Shown here: positions 1 to 4,615 of the stretch, one piece after another
Numbering within the stretch: position 1 is the first letter of the stretch
Layout: the number at the start of each line of letters is the position of its first letter
Assembly (NCBI GenBank): GCA_003552425.1
Contig: PUMC01000013.1
Coordinates: 1 to 5,132, forward strand
DNA: 5,132 nt
Direction of reading: 5' to 3'
From: Candidatus Acetothermia bacterium
GTDB taxonomy: Bacteria > Bipolaricaulota > Bipolaricaulia > Bipolaricaulales > Bipolaricaulaceae
Notes under the pieces: model-generated
The model's input: only the letters and a program-made list of their open reading frames with translations
What the model was told of the DNA's origin: nothing
Databases searched by the model: none
Position numbers and translations under genes: made by a program

Positions 1-1305
1 GCGGTGGGTGGTTACCAGCTGGTGCTGAACGACCACCGTTTCCAGGCGTTCAACAAGGACACGATCTTCGTCCGCTACAACAGCGTACGTCACCACCCCG
101 ACGACGTTGATCAGCTCGGCCGCACGGCGCTCGGCGACGCGTGGCCACCGCGGATCATCGGCGAACTCGACGGTGAGGATCTGCCGTACTATCCGTGGGA
201 TGTGAGTTTCGACACGGTGAAGGTGACGGACTACCAGGTGTTTGACGGTCAGCGTACGACGATGCGTTTCTTGGACGGCAAGTTCAATCCGGTGACGACG
301 TACCGGCCTGGGGATCAGATTTACCTTGAGGTGACGGATCTGGATCAGAACGAGGACAGCCGTCTTCGGGAGCGGATCACGGGCCGTTGGGACGGCGGGC
401 TTGGCAGCGCTCCGATATGGGGCGGTGTGAACGTGTTGGGCGATGCGATGGGCGATGGTCCGACGCAGTTTGCGGCGGATCGTGCGGCGAAGATCTTCAT
501 CTTCAACGCCAACACGGGTCGTGTGATGCCGGTGGATCTGATGGAGACGGCGCCGAACAGCGGCGTGTTCAAGTCGACCACGGGGATCAAGGTGAGCGAT
601 CTGGGCGGCCGCGAGAGCGATCTGATCGTGGCGTTCTACCAGGATCCGAGCAACCATCACGACATCGCGACGATATCGACGCGGGTGAAGGGTGCGCCGG
701 TGGCGCCGCCGGATCCGGCGAGCGTGGCGTTCGACAAGAGCCAGTACAGCCGTGGGGACACGGGAACGATCACCGTGACCGAGCCGCAGATGGCGGGTCA
801 GCCGGAGATCGCTGGCGCGAAGGTGCTGGTGCTCAAGGACCGTCATGGTGTTGAGGTCAAGAGTTGGGACACGCTGACGGCCGTAGGTGGCACGGAGGAC
901 AAGTTCCGTGTGACGTTCACGGTGCCTACCGACATAGCGACGGGGACGATGCGGGCGGTGTACACGCATCCGACGCAGGTTGACCGTACGGCGGAGGCGA
1001 CGGCGACGGTGATCGTGGCCGAGCTGGAGGACGTGACGGGTATCGAGGTGAGCCCGGCGGTGTTGGTGGATCAGGTGACGTTCCGCCTGATTGCCGAGCC
1101 GGCAGGAGCGCTTGCCGATGCGATGACGATCACGATCTACGACCTGACGGGCCGCAAGGTTGACGAGGTCAGCGGCACGAACACCGACAGCGTGACGTGG
1201 AACGGCGGGAACCTGCGGAACTCGGCATACGTGTACGTCGCGGTTGTCGAGGGTGCCCAGGTAAGACCCTGGACGTTCCGGGGACCGGTGTACATCCGAC
1301 GATAG
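1..1305 (+). CDS. C-terminal part of a large secreted multi-domain protein with Ig-like folds and a FlgD-like C-terminal domain (5' partial)
   Basis: The frame is open from the first base and ends at a TAG (1303-1305), giving 434 residues; the true start lies upstream, so the GTG at base 4 is not taken as one. Three parts can be seen. Residues about 70-230 hold a beta-sandwich module with YRPGDQIYLEVTDLDQNED (101-119) and, later, ETAPNSGVF (182-190). This pairing of an acidic strand-turn with an 'ETxPNSGVF' motif is typical of repeated surface-protein modules. A proline/alanine linker (231-240) leads to a second Ig-like domain (about 241-339). The last about 85 residues, with IYDLTGRKVDEV and then WNGGN, look like the FlgD Ig-like or secretion-associated C-terminal domain. 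Role is inferred as an extracellular or cell-surface structural protein; no catalytic motif is visible. No transmembrane segment or sortase signal is present at the C-terminus. The domain style is fairly sure, the biological role is not. Confidence 0.8.
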   Translation, partial: AVGGYQLVLNDHRFQAFNKDTIFVRYNSVRHHPDDVDQLGRTALGDAWPPRIIGELDGEDLPYYPWDVSFDTVKVTDYQVFDGQRTTMRFLDGKFNPVTTYRPGDQIYLEVTDLDQNEDSRLRERITGRWDGGLGSAPIWGGVNVLGDAMGDGPTQFAADRAAKIFIFNANTGRVMPVDLMETAPNSGVFKSTTGIKVSDLGGRESDLIVAFYQDPSNHHDIATISTRVKGAPVAPPDPASVAFDKSQYSRGDTGTITVTEPQMAGQPEIAGAKVLVLKDRHGVEVKSWDTLTAVGGTEDKFRVTFTVPTDIATGTMRAVYTHPTQVDRTAEATATVIVAELEDVTGIEVSPAVLVDQVTFRLIAEPAGALADAMTITIYDLTGRKVDEVSGTNTDSVTWNGGNLRNSAYVYVAVVEGAQVRPWTFRGPVYIRR

Positions 1306-1313
1306 AAACCTCC

Positions 1314-1359
1314 GGGGGCTTGCGCACGACTGCTGAGAACAGAAGTGCGCAAGTCCCCC
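1314..1359 (+). terminator. Strong GC hairpin after the surface-protein gene, terminator-like but without a U-tract
   Basis: Nine bases after the TAG stop, GGGGG plus CTTGCGCAC (1314-1327) pairs with GTGCGCAAG (1345-1353) and CCCCC (1355-1359). This gives a 14 bp stem with one bulged T at 1354 and a 17-base loop. The position suits a transcription terminator or 3'-end stabiliser for the upstream gene. The sequence that follows is C-rich instead of a run of T, so classic intrinsic termination is uncertain. Confidence 0.6.
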
Positions 1360-1494
1360 CCTGCTCCTGCTGTCCAGCCTGTTCCTCAGAAGCCGACGCG
1401 GAGCCCTACGTGGTAGCTCCCGAGGCCCTCTCCCACCCCCAAATCGCCTCCCCGCCATGGCAGGGACTCCGGCGTGCACATGCCTACCTGCCTG

Positions 1495-1523
1495 TTGCCG
1501 CACGGGACGCCTGGGTCTATAGT
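1495..1523 (+). promoter_or_regulatory. Predicted sigma-70-type promoter for the beta-helix gene
   Basis: A -35 candidate TTGCCG (1495-1500, four of six consensus bases) and a -10 candidate TATAGT (1518-1523, five of six) are separated by exactly 17 bases. The -10 stands out as AT-rich in a GC-rich region. Transcription would begin near 1530, which places the ribosome binding site at the very 5' end of the message. This rests on consensus matching alone. Confidence 0.5.
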
Positions 1524-1528
1524 GCGCC

Positions 1529-1535
1529 GGGAGGT
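1529..1535 (+). promoter_or_regulatory. Shine-Dalgarno site deciding the beta-helix gene start
   Basis: GGGAGGT lies seven bases before the ATG at 1543. It supports that start over the in-frame ATG at 1474, which has no such site and would place extra polar residues before the signal peptide. Confidence 0.8.
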
Positions 1536-1542
1536 ATCGAAT

Positions 1543-2538
1543 ATGAGATATTCGGTGAAACGCTCTTCTGCTGTAGTCGGGTGTGTGGTATTGCTGGGAG
1601 TGGGGCTCCTGGCTCAGGAACCTTGCACGATCACCGTCCAGCCCGGCCAGACCCTCCAGGAAGCGATCGATGCGGCGCCTGACAGCGCGGTGGTGTGTCT
1701 GGAAGCGGGGGAGTGGAAGGAGAACATCGTGATCACGAAGAGCCTCACCCTGCGCGGGATCGGGCGAGGCGAGACAACGCTCCGTGCAGCGGAGGACTAC
1801 CTTCCGGTGGTGGTCATCCAGGCACCCGAGGCGTCGGGAGTCGCGGTAGCCATCAGCGGGGTCACGATCGACGGAGGCGGGGGCAGGGAGGGCTACGGTA
1901 TCCTCGCCACGGACAGTGTCCACCTTACGGTCGGAGACTGCGCGGTCTCCGGCGGCTTCTCCGGCATCGAGCTTCAGAGCAACGCCCAGGCGGCGATCAC
2001 GGACTGCGTTGTGTCCCGGAATTTTGGCGGGGTCACGCTTATGGACAGTGCCCAGGTTTCGGTCGAGGACTGCACGATCTCGGGGAACGACTACGGCGTC
2101 TGGGTGATGGGCAGTGCCCTGGCCACCATGACCGCCTGCAGCATCGCGGAGAGTGGCAGTGCCGGCATTCAGCTCATCGGGGATGCTCAAGCCACGGTCA
2201 CAGACTGTACCGTATCGGGGAGCGGAGACAGCAACATCGAGATCCGGGAGCGCGCCCAGGGCACGTTCACAGGCTGTAGCCTATCGAACGGGGGGCGGTT
2301 TGGCATCTACCTTGAGAGTTCCGCTCAAGCCACCATCGTGAACAACGTGATCCGGGACAACGCGCGCTACGGTGTTGCTTTGGGCGAGCAACCGTGCTTC
2401 TTTGTGTTCGGACGGTTCGCCGGCTATGTCGCAGGCAGCGGAAACACGGGTGCGGGGAACGCAGAGGGTACTGTCTGCCCGGAGTACCTGGCGTTCCTGT
2501 TCACCGAGGAGGGCGGCACGTTCGATCTGCGGGAGTAG
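1543..2538 (+). CDS. Secreted right-handed parallel beta-helix repeat protein
   Basis: The product has 331 residues. Residues 1-25 form a signal peptide: MRYSVKR, a hydrophobic core from about 10 to 23, and a probable cleavage site around LLA-Q (residues 23-25). The segment TVQPGQTLQEAIDAAPD (31-47) followed by WKENIVITKSLTLRG (58-72) is the usual N-terminal cap of secreted NosD/pectate-lyase-like beta-helix proteins. Residues about 125-280 are coils of 22-23 residues of the pattern SAQxTVxDCxxSGN...GI.L, each ending in a glycine turn and a hydrophobic strand. Cysteines recur at 133, 155, 177, 199, 222 and 245. The tail, with C285 and a VCPEYLAFL segment (311-319), matches the C-terminal cap often seen in these proteins, and C28/C52 and C285/C312 could form disulfides. 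No acidic catalytic cluster of a polysaccharide lyase was recognised, so an enzyme role is not claimed. It has its own promoter and is probably exported outside the cytoplasmic membrane. Confidence 0.85.
   Translation: MRYSVKRSSAVVGCVVLLGVGLLAQEPCTITVQPGQTLQEAIDAAPDSAVVCLEAGEWKENIVITKSLTLRGIGRGETTLRAAEDYLPVVVIQAPEASGVAVAISGVTIDGGGGREGYGILATDSVHLTVGDCAVSGGFSGIELQSNAQAAITDCVVSRNFGGVTLMDSAQVSVEDCTISGNDYGVWVMGSALATMTACSIAESGSAGIQLIGDAQATVTDCTVSGSGDSNIEIRERAQGTFTGCSLSNGGRFGIYLESSAQATIVNNVIRDNARYGVALGEQPCFFVFGRFAGYVAGSGNTGAGNAEGTVCPEYLAFLFTEEGGTFDLRE
1933..2352 (+). repeat. Tandem beta-helix coils with a repeated Asp/Ala/Gly-Cys position
   Basis: About six and a half protein-level repeats lie inside the beta-helix gene, covering residues 131-270. 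The key cysteine recurs after 22, 22, 22, 23 and 23 residues, and in the last coil it is replaced by Asn (268), again 23 residues on. The repeats have diverged at DNA level, so this is an old internal duplication, not a recent tandem array. Confidence 0.8.
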
Positions 2539-2592
2539 CGAAGCGGAGGACGGCTCCTTACCGCTGCCCCTTCCCAGCTGGTCTTGCGCGCT

Positions 2593-2674
2593 CGGGCGGG
2601 CGATGAGGGGCCATCCGTCAGCGTGGTCATACCGACGCTCAACGAAGCGCGGTGGTTGCCGAGCTTGCTGCGGT
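2593..2674 (+). pseudogene. Fragment of the 5' part of a family 2 glycosyltransferase gene
   Basis: These 82 bases match 3343-3424 of the intact downstream glycosyltransferase gene at 72 positions with no gap, an exact offset of 750 bases. In the matching frame they read GDEGPSVSVVIPTLNEARWL followed by PSLLR (codons from 2599). This is the nucleotide-sugar-binding N-terminal strand and VIPTLNE motif of GT2 enzymes. The similarity stops abruptly at 2674, after which the frame runs to TGA at 2701-2703 through unrelated sequence. There is no ATG and ribosome site like those of the intact copy. It is either the scar of a second, paralogous glycosyltransferase gene or a partial duplication of the downstream one. 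Confidence 0.8.
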
Positions 2675-2897
2675 GCACCTGGCGGTGCAGGCGGGGTTGG
2701 TGAACCTGGGGCAGGTCGCGATCGGCAGGACGAAGTTCAAGGCGTACTCATCGTGACATTCGGCGTTGAGCTGTGGGAAAATGCGGAAGGAAGAGGCAAG
2801 GCATCGCCGGGAGGTCGAAGCGTGCTTCGAGGAAGCGGATGCAATCGAGCACCAGGAAGCCGCGCAGTACGGAGATACACGACTGGAAGAGCTCCCG
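2673..2897 (+). pseudogene. Decayed IS1182-type (IS5-related) transposase fragment
   Basis: Read in one frame, 2673-2897 encodes VHLAVQAGLVNLGQVAIGRT, then KFKAYSS, a TGA stop (2754-2756), then HSALSCGKMRKEEARHRREV and an acidic stretch ending QYGDTRLEELP. This follows, in register, the known IS1182-family pattern 'AGLVxLGxVALDGTKxKANASxHKAMSYGRMxxEEARL...RYG...DELP'. The first catalytic Asp of the DDE triad (VALDGT) is replaced: the remnant has VAIGRT. The N-terminal domain and the remaining two-thirds, with the other DDE residues, are missing. It starts exactly where the glycosyltransferase similarity ends and stops at a GC hairpin. It cannot encode an active transposase. Family assignment comes from motif memory and is fairly sure. 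Confidence 0.75.
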
Positions 2898-2930
2898 GGG
2901 GGGTGCGCCCCTCTGGCGGACCCCCGAGCT
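2890..2930 (+). other. Imperfect GC hairpin at the end of the transposase remnant
   Basis: AGCTC (2890-2894) pairs with GAGCT (2926-2930). GGGGGT (2899-2904) pairs with ACCCCC (2920-2925), and CGCC (2906-2909) with GGCG (2915-2918). There is a four-base bulge on the left arm, one G-G mismatch and a five-base loop. A short TTT follows (2930-2932). It lies where the transposase reading departs from its family pattern, so it may be an inserted repeat, a recombination end, or a weak terminator. Confidence 0.45.
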
Positions 2931-2934
2931 TTCT

Positions 2935-3181
2935 ATGCGTAACAGCGGTACGTTGAGCCATCATCTCGCCGTCTTGCAGCAGCTTCTACACCCTCACCAG
3001 CCTGGGGGAGCAGGTGGCGAAAAGGGTCATTACGGCGGTGGACAAAAGCTTTCTGGAGGAGCCCCTTGCCCTAGAAGATGAAGCCAGCTCCCAACCCATG
3101 TCGCTACGTGAGGCGGCTGAGGGAGGAACGCTGTCGCTACAGATCTTGAACGCGATGGTCTTACGCGATGCTTCATGCTAA
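2935..3181 (+). pseudogene. Frame-disrupted remnant, possibly of a winged-helix DNA-binding regulator
   Basis: Two frames read like coding sequence and abut. From 2935 one frame gives MRNSGTLSHHLAVLQQ, which resembles the recognition helix of ArsR/MarR-like winged-helix proteins. From 2981, in another frame, the sequence reads SFYTLTSLGEQVAKRV, like the wing and C-terminal helix of such proteins. It then continues through LEEPLALEDEASSQ and MSLREAAEGG to a TAA at 3179-3181. The part expected between the helix and the wing is missing, so a deletion with frame change near 2978-2983 would join them. There is no start with a ribosome site for either half. The identification as a regulator is tentative; that the two halves form a broken gene is somewhat more likely than not. 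Confidence 0.35.
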
Positions 3182-3284
3182 AGTCTTTGCGAACACACGA
3201 CTACAGGATCCAACAGGGCATGGACGTCGTCTCCGTTGCTCAACGGCTCAGGGCGTGAACGCTGTGGCCTGCTTCTCAGGGCCC
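3182..3284 (+). other. Remaining non-coding stretch before the glycosyltransferase gene, with a possible recombinase scrap
   Basis: No gene is supported here. One short frame (3184-3258, ending TGA) reads SLRTHDYRIQQGMDVVSVAQ and then RLRA. This faintly recalls the C-terminal 'LRHTH...GxDVxxVxxRLGHA' segment of tyrosine recombinases, but it is only 24 codons and could be chance. I see no convincing promoter for the downstream gene in this stretch. Confidence 0.2.
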
Positions 3285-3285
3285 G

Positions 3286-3291
3286 AGGAGG
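3286..3291 (+). promoter_or_regulatory. Shine-Dalgarno site for the glycosyltransferase
   Basis: AGGAGG, within a GAGGAGGAG run, lies three bases before the ATG at 3295 and twelve before the in-frame ATG at 3304. Neither spacing is ideal, so either start may be used; the difference is three residues upstream of the conserved domain. Confidence 0.6.
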
Positions 3292-3294
3292 AGC

Positions 3295-4101
3295 ATGAGG
3301 ACGATGCAAGGTTGGTCAGCGTCTGGCGAGGGTCCCGGAAGCCGGGTGGGCGATGGGAGACCATCCGTCAGCGTGGTCATCCCGACGCTCAACGAAGAGC
3401 GGTGGCTACCGCGGTTGCTGCGGTCCTTGGCATCTCAGACGAGGCCGCCCCTGGAGGTCATCGTGTCCGATAGCGGGTCACACGATGCCACGACAGACAT
3501 CGCGGCTGATGCCGGGTGTGCGGTAGTCATCGGGCCGCGCGCCGGTCCGGGCGCGGGGCGGAACCTGGGCGCTTCCTCTGCACGGGGTGACCTCTTGCTC
3601 TTCCTGGATGCCGATGTGGAACTGCCGACAGCGGAGTTCCTCGAACGGGCTGTGGACGCGTTCGTACGCAGCAGGTTGGTCATCGCGGGGATGGGATTTC
3701 GCCCGCTGGAGCGGGGGCTCTCGTACCGGCTTGCCTTCCGGTTGATCTGGATGGCACAGCGCTGCACCCGGCCAGTGGCTGTTCATGCAGGGGGGTACGC
3801 CCTGCTCGGCCGACGGGACCTCCACGAGCACATCGGCGGGTTCGACGAGACCTTGCCCATCTGCGAGGACGACGATTACTGCCGCCGGATGGCAGAACAC
3901 GGGAAGTTCGGGTTCCTCAAGGGCGTGTACGTGATGCTTTCCGCCCGCAGGCTACAGCGCCACGGGATCTTGAAGACCGGCTGCGTGTACTTCAAGTGGT
4001 GGGTAACGCAGATGCTCCGGATGAAGAAGCACAGACCCTTCTACCCGTTCGGTCACTACGGTGATGCGCAGGAGCATGATCGCACGGCACCCCACCCGTA
4101 G
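3295..4101 (+). CDS. Family 2 glycosyltransferase (GT-A fold)
   Basis: The 268-residue product transfers a sugar from a nucleotide-sugar donor; donor and acceptor cannot be told from the sequence. After a polar N-terminal extension of about 22 residues, the domain opens with PSVSVVIPTLNEERWLPRLL (23-42). The nucleotide-binding SDSGSHDAT (58-66) and GPGAGRNLGA (84-93) follow, then the metal-binding DxD in LLLFLDADVELP (100-111). The acceptor-side GGF-DE (181-185) and ICEDDDYCRRM (189-199) carry the usual catalytic-base acidic residues. A C-terminal RRLQRHGILKTG and aromatic helix (about 218-243) may sit at the membrane surface, as in related GT2 proteins, though no clear transmembrane span is present. 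Length and motif order are normal, so it should be active. It stands alone after the debris region and converges with the small minus-strand gene. Its 5' part is duplicated 750 bases upstream. A role in envelope polysaccharide or glycolipid synthesis is inference. Confidence 0.88.
   Translation: MRTMQGWSASGEGPGSRVGDGRPSVSVVIPTLNEERWLPRLLRSLASQTRPPLEVIVSDSGSHDATTDIAADAGCAVVIGPRAGPGAGRNLGASSARGDLLLFLDADVELPTAEFLERAVDAFVRSRLVIAGMGFRPLERGLSYRLAFRLIWMAQRCTRPVAVHAGGYALLGRRDLHEHIGGFDETLPICEDDDYCRRMAEHGKFGFLKGVYVMLSARRLQRHGILKTGCVYFKWWVTQMLRMKKHRPFYPFGHYGDAQEHDRTAPHP
3343..3424 (+). repeat. Intact partner of the 82-base direct repeat
   Basis: This part of the glycosyltransferase gene matches 2593-2674 at 72 of 82 bases, same strand, no gaps. 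In the 25 codons from GDG to LLR, 21 residues are the same. The reading frame is kept in both copies. Confidence 0.85.
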
Positions 4102-4203
4102 ACAACTGCACCGCGTGGGGGAAAGCGCACACCCCCCCCCTTGTGAACACAACCCTCCGCCGGCTCATTGCCCTGGCGAGAGCATCACCCGCAAGGCCCG
4201 GGG
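4102..4203. other. Convergent intergenic spacer with G-run/C-run and small palindromes
   Basis: Between the two facing stop codons lie GGGGG (4117-4121) and a run of nine C (4132-4140), able to form a 5 bp G-C stem around a ten-base loop. The short inverted repeat TTGTG/CACAA (4141-4152) follows. A perfect 6 bp stem with a four-base loop, GGCTAA/TTAGCC (4202-4217), spans the stop codon of the minus-strand gene. Any of these could help end transcription from either side, but none has a clear U-tract. Confidence 0.4.
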
Positions 4204-4533
4204 CTAATCCTTTAGCCACCACCTGCCGTCGATGTTTTCCAGCGTGATGATCTCTGTACCGTAGTCAGCTTCGTATTCGTACCTCGCCTCACGTTCATCC
4301 TCGAACACGAGCTTCCTCGTAGCAAGGGCGCGACCCGCTTCCTCCATCACCCCACGGAACGCCGTCTCCCCCAGTTGCGCCCTCGCCTCATCCATCGCTG
4401 CCTTGAACTCAGCACGCTCGGACGGATGTGTAAGGCTCACCAAAGTGTTCACATCACTGGCGAGCAACGCGCGCTCCATACTGCTCATCACATCGGCCGG
4501 GGTAGCACCACCCGCCGGGCCACGTCCAACCAC
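4204..4533 (-). CDS. Small protein of unknown function, NTF2-like/DUF4878-style domain without its usual export signal
   Basis: The product has 109 residues from a GTG at 4533 to a TAG at 4206-4204. After GGATPADVMSSMERALLASD (8-27) come helical segments, then charged beta strands (KLVFEDEREARYEYEADYGT) and an ending LENIDGRWWLKD. This layout, 'TPxxVxxxxxxALxxxD' helix first and 'xxxxGRWxL' strand last, is typical of small secreted or lipoprotein NTF2-like domains. Such proteins normally begin with a signal peptide and lipobox Cys; the residues here are VGRGPAGG, with no hydrophobic stretch. The frame stays open upstream to 4626 without ATG, GTG or TTG, and no ribosome site precedes the GTG; ATG at 4488 is another option but also lacks one. 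The gene may therefore be 5'-truncated or frameshifted. Function is unknown. It diverges from uvsE and converges on the glycosyltransferase. Confidence 0.6.
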   Translation of the reverse strand: MVGRGPAGGATPADVMSSMERALLASDVNTLVSLTHPSERAEFKAAMDEARAQLGETAFRGVMEEAGRALATRKLVFEDEREARYEYEADYGTEIITLENIDGRWWLKD

Positions 4534-4615
4534 GATGGCTGTGCCTGTATCATGCGCATATGGCTCGAGCGACTGGGGAGACAGAACACGCTGAGGGTCC
4601 CCGGGGAGAAGCGCG
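4534..4615. promoter_or_regulatory. Divergent intergenic region between the small minus-strand gene and uvsE
   Basis: This 82-base gap must carry the start signals of uvsE if that gene is separately transcribed. TATCAT (4548-4553) is a possible -10, but no acceptable -35 lies 16-18 bases upstream. No convincing promoter was found for the minus strand. A CATATG palindrome sits at 4557-4562. Confidence 0.25.
4604..4608 (+). promoter_or_regulatory. Shine-Dalgarno site for uvsE
   Basis: GGGAG within GGGGAGAA lies seven bases before a GTG codon at 4616. It fixes this non-ATG start, which also matches the conserved N-terminus of the family. Confidence 0.75.

Noticed and set aside
387..854. 155-codon plus-strand frame within the surface-protein gene
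   Set aside because: Biased R/G/D composition typical of a frame shadow; the main frame shows ordered beta-domain motifs.
1474..1542. Longer N-terminus for the beta-helix protein starting at ATG 1474
   Set aside because: It would overlap the predicted promoter, lacks a ribosome site, and puts 23 polar residues before a good signal peptide that has its own strong site at 1529-1535.
1695..2279. 194-codon open frame inside the beta-helix gene
   Set aside because: It is a GC-driven shadow in another frame: low-complexity R/G/H-rich product, no ribosome site, wholly inside a gene with a clear signal peptide and repeat structure.
1933..2352. Possible CRISPR-like or DNA tandem repeat array in the beta-helix gene
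   Set aside because: The periodicity is at protein level (66-69 bases) with diverged DNA and a continuous reading frame; there are no constant repeats with variable spacers.
2372..2956. 194-codon open frame running out of the beta-helix gene across the debris region
   Set aside because: Its product is Arg/Gly/Cys-rich with no motif, and it overlaps three better-supported readings (beta-helix C-terminus, glycosyltransferase fragment, transposase remnant) in other frames.
3478..3900. 140-codon open frame antisense to the glycosyltransferase
   Set aside because: No start signals or recognisable motif; explained by high GC codons of the sense gene, which has all GT2 motifs.
4117..4140. G-run/C-run as a strong terminator of the glycosyltransferase
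   Set aside because: Only five pairs form reliably around a ten-base loop and no T-run follows on either strand, so it is noted as a spacer feature only.
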